Assembly: GCA_947504205.1 (NCBI GenBank)
Contig: CANNGL010000002.1
Location: 1-64,000, forward strand
Length of the DNA stretch: 64,000 nt
From: an uncultured Litoreibacter sp.
Lineage (GTDB): Bacteria > Pseudomonadota > Alphaproteobacteria > Rhodobacterales > Rhodobacteraceae
Direction of reading: 5' to 3'
A program made the translations under genes and the position numbers. The first letter of the stretch is position 1. The number at the start of each line of letters is the position of its first letter. This document shows positions 48,342 through 59,684 of the stretch, piece by piece. Under the pieces are notes generated by a model, which did not search any database, was not told where the DNA came from, and worked only from the letters and a program-made list of their open reading frames with translations.

Positions 48342-48662
48342 ATGAAACAAGAACTGTTTGGACTGTCCCTTGGATTTGCAGCACTGCTCTTCGCGACAGA
48401 AATCGCAAGCGCGCAATCCCGAAATCAATGCGCCGAACGCACCATGGTGATTGAACGACTGACCCAGAAATACGGCGAAACGCGTCAATCCATGGGGCTT
48501 GCGGCCAATAACGGCATTGTCGAAATGCATGCCTCCGCCGAAACCGGGTCGTGGACCATAACGGTCACTCACCCCAACGGCATCACATGTCTGGTGGCCG
48601 CCGGCACATCGTTTGAGACGATTGAAGAAGAACTGCCTGCGGCTTTGGGGGCGCCGGCATAA
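48342..48662 (+). CDS. Small secreted hypothetical protein
   Basis: Signal peptide; CAERTMVIERLTQKYGETRQSMGLAANNGIVEMHASAETGSWTITVTHPNGITCLVAAG. Confidence 0.85.
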   Translation: MKQELFGLSLGFAALLFATEIASAQSRNQCAERTMVIERLTQKYGETRQSMGLAANNGIVEMHASAETGSWTITVTHPNGITCLVAAGTSFETIEEELPAALGAPA

Positions 48663-48670
48663 GCCGCGCC

Positions 48671-49420
48671 TTAAGTCAGACCATCAAGCAAAAGCTTTCC
48701 ACCTGCGCCCAGTAAAAGGGCGTAGGTGATCCCGAAAAACAACCATTCCGGCACAATGCGATGGGCCCAGACCCCGACAAAGGCCGCCGCAACAGCCACC
48801 GGAGCAAGGAGCAGGTTGGCGTAAAGCGTTTCAGCTGTGAATATGCCCAAAAAGGCGTAAGGCACCGCCTTGAAGATGTTGATCACCCAAAACACCAGAA
48901 CCGTGGTGGCCTGATAGGTCGTCTTGTCGATCTTCTGGGACAAAAGATGCATGGCGACAGGTGGTCCGCCCGCATGACTGACAAAGCTCGTAAACCCGGC
49001 CACGGCCCCGGTGAAGACCCCGACTTTAGGGCGAAACGGGACGTGGCGATCTGACTTAAGCCGGGTTTTTGCGAGCTGGTAGATTACGAACAAGACCGAA
49101 ATACTGCCAATCAGCACCCGCAGCACATCAGCGCTGGTGATCTGGTAGAAGACCACAGCCACGATGACACCGATCAGCGCGCCCCACATCAGCGCCCGAC
49201 TGTTGGGCCAGTCCCATTTGCGCCAATAGGGTTTGAGATTGGCCACATCGATCAACATCAAAAGCGGCAGCATCAGGCCCAGCGCCTGCTCAGGCTCCAG
49301 CTTCAGAGCGAGAATCGGTGTCGCCACAAAGGCCGCCCCACTGCCAAATCCCCCCTTTGATATCCCCGCGATCATCACCGCAGGCACCGCGAGCGCAAAA
49401 AAGGCCAGATCCATTTCCAT
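48671..49420 (-). CDS. Sulfite exporter TauE/SafE family protein
   Basis: AVPAVMIAGISKGGFGSGAAFVATPILALKLEPEQALGLMLPLLMLIDV. Confidence 0.92.
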   Translation of the reverse strand: MEMDLAFFALAVPAVMIAGISKGGFGSGAAFVATPILALKLEPEQALGLMLPLLMLIDVANLKPYWRKWDWPNSRALMWGALIGVIVAVVFYQITSADVLRVLIGSISVLFVIYQLAKTRLKSDRHVPFRPKVGVFTGAVAGFTSFVSHAGGPPVAMHLLSQKIDKTTYQATTVLVFWVINIFKAVPYAFLGIFTAETLYANLLLAPVAVAAAFVGVWAHRIVPEWLFFGITYALLLGAGGKLLLDGLT

Positions 49421-49490
49421 AGACGCGAAGCTCTGCAAAAAACCAAAGGGCTTCAAGACTTAAAGAGACCTCCAAACCCTGCTCACCTGA

Positions 49491-50546
<1,056 letters not shown>

Positions 50547-50563
50547 ACCTTATAAAATTCGAA

Positions 50564-50595
50564 CAAAAAGGGCGCTCCATCGGGGTGCCCTTTTT
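50564..50595 (+). terminator. mdh terminator
   Basis: AAAAAGGGC..GCCCTTTTT stem-loop 18 nt after the mdh stop. Confidence 0.85.
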
Positions 50596-50684
50596 CTATT
50601 TTCCCTCTGAAATACCCAACGCTTGCCCCGTTTTAGACCGATTTGCCCCATCAGAATGAGCCAGATTTGAGTGAGGGTATTTAT

Positions 50685-52016
50685 ATGTCTGATGGCACAT
50701 CTCCACAGGCCGGGCGCGGAGCACGGCTGCAAAACCTGAAATTCATGGCCATCGGCGCGGCAGCGTTGCCCGTACTTTTGTTGCTCGCCCCGTTGGCAAT
50801 GACACGCGCAATCAGAAAGGTGCTCTTTTCGCCAAATCTGAAATCGCTCAGTGAGCCAGAGTTTGCAGATCAAATCACCTATACCACGACAGACGCCTCA
50901 CCGATGCAGGACCGCCATGCCGAGGTGAAAGAACTGGTGGCAGAGCTGGTCGAAGATTGTGATTGGAGCTCTTTGAGCGATCTGATCGAAGAATGGGACC
51001 AGAACCGCACCAAATGCCCGTCGGGCTATGCACTGGCCCCAATCGCAGCCAACCACGTGGTCGCGCTTCTGGCGGGCGACGATGGCCTGGAAGACGAGGA
51101 TTGCCGCCCAATGGCGCAGTCCAAGATCGCCAGCCAATTGGTCGATAAGTTCGAATTTCTCGCAGCCAGCCGTCACGAACGCTACCCGCTTGCCGCTTTG
51201 GCCGTACTTTTGCGCCTGCGTCAGGCGTGGGATCTGCGCGGCGGCGGCTTTGCCGATAGCGTACCCGACGCCGCTTGGCCGCAAATCGACGCCCATTACG
51301 AGAAGGCCGCATGGCTGCTCGACACGCACGATCCGGTCGAGCGGAACTCGCCGCTTCTGGCCGAGGTCCGCTTCGCCCTGTGCGATCACATGGATAGCGA
51401 CGAGGTCGCCTCGAAACTGCATATCTTCTACGATGACTGGGCAGGTCTCGATCTGGCAGACCAGACCTCCAGCGAGCATTACGCCTTCAAGCTGCTGCCC
51501 CGCTGGTACGGCACCTATGATGCACTAGAAGTCGCCGCACGCGCCGCAGCTGGGCGCGCTCAGACACTGATCGGGAACGTGCCTTACGCAGCTTTTTACC
51601 TTGCGACCGCACCACGCGACGATGGTGCTCTGTATCACATGGACATGGACTTATTCGCCGATGGAATGCGCGATCTGATGAAACTGCGCGGTCCCGATCC
51701 AGCCTTTCTGCCTCGCATGATCATGACCGTTCTTGAGCTCGCAAATGACTGCAATCACATCGCTGGTGAACGTCGCATGCCGAAGACGATCCGGGCCACG
51801 ATCAGCGACAAGGAAGCGACTTTGAAAGACCTTGCCCGCGAATTGGCCCGCAAACATCTAACCTCGATACACCCATCAGCATGGCCCTACGGAACCGAAG
51901 GCGCGCTCGATGTGATTTCCGAACTCTTTCAGGACGAGCTGGTTGCCGGTGCGACCTTTGCAATAGATGCGGACGGGCTAAGCGTCACCATGCCGGTTGT
52001 CGAAGAAGCGGCCTGA
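50685..52016 (+). CDS. Hypothetical protein with N-terminal TM segment
   Basis: 443 aa starting MSDGTSPQAGRGARLQNLKFMAIGAAALPVLLLLAPLAMTRA. Confidence 0.75.
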   Translation: MSDGTSPQAGRGARLQNLKFMAIGAAALPVLLLLAPLAMTRAIRKVLFSPNLKSLSEPEFADQITYTTTDASPMQDRHAEVKELVAELVEDCDWSSLSDLIEEWDQNRTKCPSGYALAPIAANHVVALLAGDDGLEDEDCRPMAQSKIASQLVDKFEFLAASRHERYPLAALAVLLRLRQAWDLRGGGFADSVPDAAWPQIDAHYEKAAWLLDTHDPVERNSPLLAEVRFALCDHMDSDEVASKLHIFYDDWAGLDLADQTSSEHYAFKLLPRWYGTYDALEVAARAAAGRAQTLIGNVPYAAFYLATAPRDDGALYHMDMDLFADGMRDLMKLRGPDPAFLPRMIMTVLELANDCNHIAGERRMPKTIRATISDKEATLKDLARELARKHLTSIHPSAWPYGTEGALDVISELFQDELVAGATFAIDADGLSVTMPVVEEAA

Positions 52017-52066
52017 CCCGGTTTTGATCCTGTGACCCGCCAGTGAGGCGAATCGCTATCGCGTAG

Positions 52067-52100
52067 AAAACCCTCGGAAATCTCTATTTCCGAGGGTTTT
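52067..52100 (+). terminator. Strong intrinsic terminator
   Basis: AAAACCCTCGGAAA tctcta TTTCCGAGGGTTTTT, perfect 14-bp stem. Confidence 0.93.
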
Positions 52101-52106
52101 TGAATA

Positions 52107-52138
52107 TTGTGATCACACTAAATTTCATGTGATCACAA
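52107..52138 (+). promoter_or_regulatory. Twin GTGATCAC operator upstream of sucC
   Basis: TTGTGATCAC-actaaatttcat-GTGATCACAA; dyad centres 20 bp apart; same spacing as at sdhC. Confidence 0.78.
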
Positions 52139-52235
52139 ATGTCGGAATTCTTGATGTATTCGAAAAAAGTAAGTTTCCTTAGTCCCTCGACAGTGGCTTA
52201 GCTTGCCAGAACAGCATTTTACCGGAGGCCATCCC

Positions 52236-53429
52236 ATGAATATCCACGAATATCAGGCAAAGGCGCTGTTGCGCCAATATGGGGCGCCTGTCTCCGATGG
52301 ACGCGTTGTTCTGCGGGCCGAAGAAGCCAAAACCGCTGCGGGTGAACTTGATGGACCTCTCTGGGTGGTCAAAGCGCAAATTCATGCAGGCGGACGTGGT
52401 AAAGGCACATTCAAGGAAACCGATGCAGGCGAAGCCGGCGGCGTGCGTCTGGCCAAATCTGTCGAGGAAGCCGCGACCGAGGCAAAGAAAATGCTTGGCC
52501 GCACATTGGTGACGAAACAGACCGGAGATAGCGGCAAACAGGTCAACCGCATCTATATCGAAGACGGTGCTGGCATCGAAACCGAGATGTATCTGGCCAT
52601 TCTGGTCGACCGCCAAACCTCCCGCGTATCGTTTGTCTGCTCGACAGAGGGCGGCATGGATATCGAAGAGGTTGCCGAAAAGACCCCTGAGAAAATTCTG
52701 AGCTTCTCCGTGGATCCGGCCACGGGGTACCAAGCCTATCACGGCCGCCGCATCGCATTTAATCTGGGTCTGAGCGGCAAGCAGGTAAAGCAATGCGTCG
52801 GCCTCATGGGCACGCTCTACAAGCTGTTTGTCGAAAAAGACTGCGAGATGCTGGAGATCAATCCGCTGATCGTGACCGACGAGGGCGACCTGAAATGCCT
52901 CGATGCCAAAATGGGCTTCGACAGTAACGCGGTCTATCGCCATGCCGATATCGCAGCCCTGCGCGACGAGACAGAAGAAGACCCCAAGGAATTGGCGGCT
53001 TCAAAATATGACCTCAACTACATCGCCCTCGATGGTGAGATTGGCTGCATGGTCAATGGCGCTGGTCTGGCAATGGCCACCATGGACATCATCAAACTCT
53101 ATGGCTCCGAGCCTGCAAACTTCCTCGACGTCGGCGGTGGCGCCACCAAGGAGAAGGTCACCGAAGCTTTCAAGATCATCACCTCCGACCCGAACGTCAA
53201 AGGCATTCTGGTCAACATTTTCGGCGGCATCATGCGCTGCGACGTGATTGCCGAAGGCGTGGTATCCGCCGTGAAGGAAGTGGGGCTGCAAGTGCCGCTC
53301 GTTGTCCGGCTGGAAGGCACCAATGTCGAAGAAGGCAAGAAGATCATCAATGAAAGCGACGTCGACGTGATCGCCGCGGATGACCTCAAAGACGGGGCCG
53401 AGAAGATTGTGAAAGCTGTTAAGGGGTAA
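52236..53429 (+). CDS. sucC: Succinyl-CoA synthetase beta subunit
   Basis: [42 protein letters not shown]. Confidence 0.99.
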   Translation: MNIHEYQAKALLRQYGAPVSDGRVVLRAEEAKTAAGELDGPLWVVKAQIHAGGRGKGTFKETDAGEAGGVRLAKSVEEAATEAKKMLGRTLVTKQTGDSGKQVNRIYIEDGAGIETEMYLAILVDRQTSRVSFVCSTEGGMDIEEVAEKTPEKILSFSVDPATGYQAYHGRRIAFNLGLSGKQVKQCVGLMGTLYKLFVEKDCEMLEINPLIVTDEGDLKCLDAKMGFDSNAVYRHADIAALRDETEEDPKELAASKYDLNYIALDGEIGCMVNGAGLAMATMDIIKLYGSEPANFLDVGGGATKEKVTEAFKIITSDPNVKGILVNIFGGIMRCDVIAEGVVSAVKEVGLQVPLVVRLEGTNVEEGKKIINESDVDVIAADDLKDGAEKIVKAVKG

Positions 53430-53522
53430 GGCAGCCATGTTGGCCTTCACACTGCCAGACATGACTGGCGCAGCGGCTGTGCTGCGCGACAAATCACGGG
53501 GCGGCCACGCCCCGGTCATGTC

Positions 53523-54086
53523 GTGATCCGCGCAACTCTCATATCGCTTGGTCTTCTGACCAGCCCTCTGGCCGCTCAGCAATCCTATGACTTCGATCGG
53601 CATTTTGCGCTGTTCAATGAGTTCTGCGGAGCTGCGATGAAAGGGCTTGAACCCCTTAAAGCCGTGACACAGGTGCCCGGTCCGTCTGGGGAACGGGTCT
53701 TTGCGGTCTCGCCTGATGGCAATCTGATCACCTACCAGACCGGACGCGATGATTTTCTGATCATTGGATCGTTTCGCTATCAACCGGGTTTCGTAATCCG
53801 GGAATGCATGGTGCAGCAGATCGGCGCCAGCGTTCAAAAGCTGGATGAGATCGAGGCCGAGTTTCTGGCGCGTGCACCATCGGGCGACGGTATAAGCGCA
53901 ACCGGTGGACGCGTCGTCGAAGACATTCCCCCCGTCGGCGCCTTCGCTGTAAGCGGCGGAATGATCACCCGGCCACGCGCCTCCTACGTGATCTACGGCG
54001 CGATGGAACCTCAGGGCACAATCATGCAGTCCCACCTTGCGGATGGCATGTTCACCCTCAACGCCTTCGTGTTGGCCGCCCGATGA
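53523..54086 (+). CDS. Secreted hypothetical protein in suc operon
   Basis: 187 aa, N-terminal signal peptide; overlaps next gene by 4 nt. Confidence 0.75.
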   Translation: MIRATLISLGLLTSPLAAQQSYDFDRHFALFNEFCGAAMKGLEPLKAVTQVPGPSGERVFAVSPDGNLITYQTGRDDFLIIGSFRYQPGFVIRECMVQQIGASVQKLDEIEAEFLARAPSGDGISATGGRVVEDIPPVGAFAVSGGMITRPRASYVIYGAMEPQGTIMQSHLADGMFTLNAFVLAAR

Positions 54087-54631
54087 TCGGACGCGCTGCA
54101 TATCTCGCCCTCGGGTTTGGCCTTGTGGGGCAAGCGGCGGGCGCGCAGGCGCCACTCGATATGGCGGCTGCCAACATGCAACTCGCAATGCAGATCTGCC
54201 TGCAGAATTACGGCACACCCGATCAGATGGTCCCAAGCTTCAAGCAGGCCGGCTTTACCGAACGGGTCGAGGATTTCGGCGGCGGAAACATCATCCACTG
54301 GATGTCCGACCCTGCCCAGACCACGCTAGTCAATGTTCAGCCCGGTACGGAGCGCAGCTTTTGTGCCGTCAGCACGGAACTGTTCGGCGTCACGGCGGCA
54401 ATTCCCTACACAAAGCAGGTTTTGGGAAACATCTATCAGGGCGAAGTCTTCGAGGGTGGTCTGGAAGGCGGCGCGATTGTCCGCCCCGGCACACCCGCTG
54501 CGAACAATCAGCCCTGTTCGGGCTACAGTTTCATAGCGCCCCGCCGCCCGGTGCAGATCGATATCGGCAATGCCGGTCAGGATCCCCTCTGCATTGAAGA
54601 CGGCACCGTTCAGATCATGATGCGCATGTGA
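54083..54631 (+). CDS. Secreted hypothetical protein in suc operon
   Basis: 182 aa, signal peptide MIGRAAYLALGFGLVGQAAGAQA. Confidence 0.75.
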   Translation: MIGRAAYLALGFGLVGQAAGAQAPLDMAAANMQLAMQICLQNYGTPDQMVPSFKQAGFTERVEDFGGGNIIHWMSDPAQTTLVNVQPGTERSFCAVSTELFGVTAAIPYTKQVLGNIYQGEVFEGGLEGGAIVRPGTPAANNQPCSGYSFIAPRRPVQIDIGNAGQDPLCIEDGTVQIMMRM

Positions 54632-55440
54632 TGATGGCGGAAACCACATATCGCGACTGCCCCGCCTGTGAGGCCAGTCAGGCCAGCCTGATTGCAGAAT
54701 ACTCACCCGATGACTGGCAGGTCAGCAGCTGTGAGACATGCGACTTTGTCTATCTCAAAAATCCTCCGGCATACGAAGCTCTGGAAGAGGATTTTGCCTG
54801 GGAAAAAACCTATGTGGAGAAGCGCGAAAAGACGCGCGGATCCACGGCCTTCTCGCCGCTGCAACGCGCAGTGCGTAAAAAGACCCGGCTCTTCACGCGG
54901 GACAGATCCCAGAAGATGCGCGGCTGGTTCAGCGATGGTCATGTGCTGGATGTGGGTTGCGGCAATGGCGGGCGCATCCCCGAACCGATGGTACCCTATG
55001 GGATCGAGCTGTCACGCCAGCTACATGCCCACGCGGACGCCTATATGCGATCGCGCGGCGGATACTGTGCGTTCGGCCCCGGGGCTGAGGCGATCTGGGA
55101 TTTTGACGAAGGTCAGTTCGACGGCATCATCATGAATTCCTATCTGGAACATGAGACGGCCGTGATGAAAGTTCTGAAAGGGGCCGCGCGCTGCCTGAAA
55201 CCAGATGGCGCGATCTATATCCGCGTTCCAAATTTCGGATCGCTCAACCGCAAGCTGATCGGCAAGACATGGTGTGGCTTCCGCTATCCTGATCATGTCA
55301 ATTACTTCACCCTGACGTCTCTGCGCCAAGTCGCAGCGGCAGCAGGGTTCACCCTGTCGGTGGTCAATCCAGTGACCCTACCGATCGACGACAATATCAA
55401 CGCGTTGCTGCGAAAACGCGACCATCAAGGAAGAGCTTAG
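54631..55440 (+). CDS. Class I SAM-dependent methyltransferase with N-terminal Cys motif
   Basis: CPACEASQASL..CETCDFVYLKNPP; HVLDVGCGNGG; stop directly abuts sucD ATG. Confidence 0.88.
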   Translation: MMAETTYRDCPACEASQASLIAEYSPDDWQVSSCETCDFVYLKNPPAYEALEEDFAWEKTYVEKREKTRGSTAFSPLQRAVRKKTRLFTRDRSQKMRGWFSDGHVLDVGCGNGGRIPEPMVPYGIELSRQLHAHADAYMRSRGGYCAFGPGAEAIWDFDEGQFDGIIMNSYLEHETAVMKVLKGAARCLKPDGAIYIRVPNFGSLNRKLIGKTWCGFRYPDHVNYFTLTSLRQVAAAAGFTLSVVNPVTLPIDDNINALLRKRDHQGRA

Positions 55441-56322
55441 ATGTCAGTCCTCATCGATAAAGAAACCAAAGTCATCTGTCAGGGCCTGACCGGCTCACAA
55501 GGCACGTTCCACTCCGAACAGGCGATTGCCTATGGCACGCAGATGGTGGGCGGCGTAACGCCCGGCAAGGGCGGACAGACCCATCTCGACCTTCCGGTTT
55601 TCAACTCCTGCCACGAGGCCGTCGCAACGACGGGTGCAAATGCAACGGTGATCTACGTGCCACCACCCTTTGCCGCAGATTCCATCCTCGAAGCGATTGA
55701 CGCTGAGATCCCGCTGGTGGTGGCTATCACCGAAGGTATTCCCGTGCTCGACATGATGCGGGTGAAGCGCGCGCTTGAGGGCTCGTCCACAATCCTGATC
55801 GGTCCCAACTGCCCCGGCGTTATTACACCCGATGCCTGCAAGATCGGCATCATGCCGGGCCACATCCACAAACGCGGCTCGGTGGGCGTCGTGTCGCGCT
55901 CCGGCACACTGACCTATGAGGCCGTTAAGCAGACAACCGATGTGGGTCTCGGTCAGTCCACCTGCGTGGGCATCGGCGGCGACCCGATCAAGGGGACGGA
56001 ACATATCGACGTGCTGGAATGGTTCCTCGCCGATGACGAGACCGAAAGCATCATCATGATCGGGGAGATCGGAGGCAGCGCCGAGGAAGAAGCCGCGCAG
56101 TTCCTGAAAGACGAGGCCAAAAAAGGCCGCTCGAAACCGACCGCAGGCTTCATCGCCGGGCGCACCGCCCCTCCGGGTCGCCGCATGGGCCATGCCGGGG
56201 CGATCGTCGCAGGTGGCAAGGGCGGCGCCGAGGACAAGATCGAAGCCATGCGCTCCGCCGGGATCGTGGTCTCGGAAAGCCCCGCCGGTCTGGGCGAGGC
56301 GGTTCTGGAAGCCATCGGCTAA
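55441..56322 (+). CDS. sucD: Succinyl-CoA synthetase alpha subunit
   Basis: [45 protein letters not shown]. Confidence 0.99.
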   Translation: MSVLIDKETKVICQGLTGSQGTFHSEQAIAYGTQMVGGVTPGKGGQTHLDLPVFNSCHEAVATTGANATVIYVPPPFAADSILEAIDAEIPLVVAITEGIPVLDMMRVKRALEGSSTILIGPNCPGVITPDACKIGIMPGHIHKRGSVGVVSRSGTLTYEAVKQTTDVGLGQSTCVGIGGDPIKGTEHIDVLEWFLADDETESIIMIGEIGGSAEEEAAQFLKDEAKKGRSKPTAGFIAGRTAPPGRRMGHAGAIVAGGKGGAEDKIEAMRSAGIVVSESPAGLGEAVLEAIG

Positions 56323-56364
56323 ATGCTGAGTCGGTCGGGCATATGCCTTGAGGGAAGCGTCCGG

Positions 56365-56418
56365 CCCGAGGGTGGGCGTGAAGCGCCCGCCCTCGGGGGC
56401 GGGTCGGGCGCTGCCCGG
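56365..56418. repeat. GC-rich palindromic intergenic element, copy A
   Basis: CCCGAGGGTGGGCGtgAAGCGCCCGCCCTCGGGGGCGGGTCGGGCGCTGCCCGG; shares blocks with 61256-61347. Confidence 0.8.
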
Positions 56419-56720
56419 CGTTGCCGCCAGGCGATCGATCTACTGGCGTACGGACTGACCTCTACTCAAGTTGCGGCAACCCATCACTCCGAGGAATTTG
56501 CAGAAATTCCTGATGGGCTAAACGCTATTTTGTTCTCGACCTATGAAGAACCAAACGTGGTGGCCTACGATTCCGTTCGCGTCTCAGCACCGCGTCTGGC
56601 CGAGTTCGCAAATCACATTTGTGACCACGACCACGCTCATATCGAACCCGTTGCGCCGCGCTTGATTCAACACATTCGCGGCTACAAGCGCGCTCACATC
56701 TATTGTTTGGGAGACCCAAA

Positions 56721-59681
56721 ATGACCGACCAATCCCCCAATGACCAGTTCCATGCTTCCTCTTTCATGCAGGGGCACAATGCAGAGTATCTGGAACAGCT
56801 CTACGCCCGGTATGCCGAGAACCCCAATGCGGTGGACGAGGCATGGGCCGCTTTCTTCAAGGAGCTGGGCGATGCCGATCAGGCACAGGCCGAGGCGGCG
56901 GGACCGTCCTGGGCACGCAATGACTGGCCCCCTGCCCCTCAGGATGATCTGACAGCCGCGCTGGACGGGCAATGGCCGGCTGATCCGAAAGACGCAAACA
57001 AAGCCGCAGAAAAAATCCGCGCGAAGGCCGACGAGAAAGGTGTCGAGATTTCCGACACCGCCATCCGCAATGCGGTGCTCGACTCCATCCGCGCCATCAT
57101 GTTGATCCGGGCCTACCGGATCCGGGGGCATCTGGCCGCTGATCTTGACCCGCTCGGCATGCGCGAGGAAACCAGCCACCCGGAACTCGACCCAACATCC
57201 TACGGCTTCACCGAAGCGGATATGGATCGCCCAATCTTCATCGACAATGTCCTTGGGCTGGAAATGGCCTCGATGCGCGACATCGTGGCCATCGTCAAAC
57301 GCACCTATTGCGGCACCTTTGCCCTTCAATACATGCACATATCGAACCCCGAGGAAGCCGGATGGCTCAAGGAACGGATCGAGGGGTATGACAAGGAAAT
57401 CAGCTTCACCAAGAACGGCCGGAAAGCCATTCTGAACAGTCTGGTGGAGGCGGAAGGCTTCGAAAAATTCCTGCACGTCAAATACATGGGCACCAAACGC
57501 TTCGGTCTCGATGGTGGTGAGGCGCTCGTGCCGGCGATGGAGCAGATCATCAAACGCGGCGGCCAATTGGGCATCCGTGATATCGTCATCGGCATGCCGC
57601 ACCGTGGCCGTTTGTCGGTCCTCGCGAATGTGATGGAAAAGCCTTACAAAGCTATCTTCAACGAGTTTCAGGGCGGCAGCTTCAAACCCGAAGATGTCGA
57701 TGGCTCAGGCGATGTGAAGTACCATCTTGGCGCATCTTCGGACCGGGAGTTCGACGGCAACACCGTTCACCTGTCACTGACTGCCAACCCCTCTCACCTG
57801 GAGGCGGTCAATCCTGTCGTTCTGGGCAAGGTCCGCGCCAAGCAGGACCAGCTCAATGACGAGGACCGCACGGCTGTGATGGGCATCCTGCTTCACGGCG
57901 ATGCTGCGTTTGCCGGACAAGGCGTTGTGGCCGAAGGGTTTGGCCTTTCGGGCCTGCGCGGCCACAAAACCGGCGGCACTATGCACATTGTGGTCAACAA
58001 CCAGATCGGCTTTACGACCGCGCCGCATTTCTCGCGCTCGTCTCCCTATCCGACCGATATTGCGCTCATGGTGGAAGCCCCGATCTTCCATGTGAATGGC
58101 GATGACCCCGAGGCCGTCGTTCACGCTGCGCGCGTTGCCACCGAATTCCGCCAGAAATTCCACAAGGACGTGGTGCTCGACATCATCTGCTATCGCCGAT
58201 TTGGCCACAACGAAGGCGACGAGCCGATGTTCACCAACCCATTGATGTATAAGAAGATTAAGGGCCACAAGACGACGCTGACCCTCTATACCGAGCGCCT
58301 TGTGCAGGACGGTCTGATCCCCGAAGGTGAGATCGAGGACATGAAGGCAAGCTTTCAGGCTTACCTGAATGAGGAATTCGAAGCCGGAAAGGACTACAAG
58401 CCCAACAAGGCCGATTGGCTGGACGGGAAATGGTCCCATCTGGATGCGCGCGGAGAGGAATACCAACGCGGCAAAACGGCGATCAGCAAGGACACCTTCG
58501 ATCAGGTGGGCAAAGCACTTTGCGCCGCACCCGATGGCTTTCCACTGCACAAAACCGTGGGCCGATTGCTCGATGCCAAAAAGGCGATGTTCGAGAAAGG
58601 CGAAGGCTTTGACTGGGCGACAGGCGAAGCGCTGGCCTTCGGTTCACTTCTGACAGAGGGCTACCCGGTGCGTCTGGCCGGTCAGGATTCCACACGCGGC
58701 ACCTTCTCCCAGCGCCACTCAGGTCTGGTCAATCAGGAGACGGAGGAGCGCTACTACCCGCTGAACAATATTCGCGACGGGCAAGCCCATTACGAAGTGA
58801 TCGACTCGATGCTGTCGGAATACGCTGTGCTCGGCTTCGAATATGGCTACTCGCTGGCCGAACCCAATGCGCTGACGCTCTGGGAAGCGCAGTTCGGTGA
58901 CTTTGCCAACGGTGCGCAGATCATGTTCGACCAGTTCATCTCGTCTGGCGAAAGCAAATGGTTGCGAATGTCGGGCCTCGTCTGCCTTTTGCCGCACGGG
59001 TTTGAAGGTCAGGGGCCAGAGCACTCCTCCGCGCGTCTCGAACGCTTCCTGCAGATGTGTGGCGGGGACAACTGGATCGTTGCCAACTGTACGACGCCTG
59101 CAAACTACTTCCACATTCTGCGCCGTCAGATCCATCGCGATTTCCGCAAGCCGTTGATCATGATGACCCCGAAATCACTGCTGCGGCACAAGCTGGCGGT
59201 CTCCACCGCCGATGAATTCACCAATGGTTCAAGCTTCCACCGCGTGCTCTGGGATGACGCCCAACAAGGCAATTCCGACACCAAACTGGTGACCGATGAC
59301 AAGATCAAGCGCGTGGTGATGTGCTCCGGCAAGGTTTATTACGACCTGCTGGAGGAACGCGACGCCCGCGGCATCGACGATATCTACATCATGCGGTTCG
59401 AGCAGTTCTATCCCTTCCCCGCGATCTCCGCGGTCAAGGAACTGGAACGCTTCAAACAGGCCGATATGGTCTGGTGTCAGGAAGAACCCAAGAACCAGGG
59501 CGCCTGGTCTTTCATGGAGCCCAATATCGAATGGGTTCTGACCCGCATCGACGCCAAAAACACGCGGCCCAACTACGTTGGTCGCTCGGCCGCCGCCTCA
59601 CCCGCCACGGGTCTGGCCTCTCGACATAAAGCTGAACAACAAGCGCTCGTGAACGATGCGCTGACACTCGAAGGGAATTGA
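56721..59681 (+). CDS. sucA: 2-oxoglutarate dehydrogenase E1 component
   Basis: MTDQSPNDQFHASSFMQGHNAEYLEQLYARYAENPNAVDEAWAAFF; E1 thiamine-dependent core. Confidence 0.99.
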   Translation: MTDQSPNDQFHASSFMQGHNAEYLEQLYARYAENPNAVDEAWAAFFKELGDADQAQAEAAGPSWARNDWPPAPQDDLTAALDGQWPADPKDANKAAEKIRAKADEKGVEISDTAIRNAVLDSIRAIMLIRAYRIRGHLAADLDPLGMREETSHPELDPTSYGFTEADMDRPIFIDNVLGLEMASMRDIVAIVKRTYCGTFALQYMHISNPEEAGWLKERIEGYDKEISFTKNGRKAILNSLVEAEGFEKFLHVKYMGTKRFGLDGGEALVPAMEQIIKRGGQLGIRDIVIGMPHRGRLSVLANVMEKPYKAIFNEFQGGSFKPEDVDGSGDVKYHLGASSDREFDGNTVHLSLTANPSHLEAVNPVVLGKVRAKQDQLNDEDRTAVMGILLHGDAAFAGQGVVAEGFGLSGLRGHKTGGTMHIVVNNQIGFTTAPHFSRSSPYPTDIALMVEAPIFHVNGDDPEAVVHAARVATEFRQKFHKDVVLDIICYRRFGHNEGDEPMFTNPLMYKKIKGHKTTLTLYTERLVQDGLIPEGEIEDMKASFQAYLNEEFEAGKDYKPNKADWLDGKWSHLDARGEEYQRGKTAISKDTFDQVGKALCAAPDGFPLHKTVGRLLDAKKAMFEKGEGFDWATGEALAFGSLLTEGYPVRLAGQDSTRGTFSQRHSGLVNQETEERYYPLNNIRDGQAHYEVIDSMLSEYAVLGFEYGYSLAEPNALTLWEAQFGDFANGAQIMFDQFISSGESKWLRMSGLVCLLPHGFEGQGPEHSSARLERFLQMCGGDNWIVANCTTPANYFHILRRQIHRDFRKPLIMMTPKSLLRHKLAVSTADEFTNGSSFHRVLWDDAQQGNSDTKLVTDDKIKRVVMCSGKVYYDLLEERDARGIDDIYIMRFEQFYPFPAISAVKELERFKQADMVWCQEEPKNQGAWSFMEPNIEWVLTRIDAKNTRPNYVGRSAAASPATGLASRHKAEQQALVNDALTLEGN

Positions 59682-59684
59682 TCC

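Noticed and set aside
53001-54236. 411-aa minus-strand ORF opposite sucC 3' end and the 53523 gene
   Set aside because: Antisense to sucC and a well-supported secreted protein; low-complexity composition typical of GC-rich antisense frames.
56323-56724. 133-aa plus-strand ORF between sucD and sucA ending in an ATGA overlap with sucA
   Set aside because: Its N-terminal third is the repetitive palindromic element and no family is recognisable; a shorter real protein from an internal start cannot be excluded.
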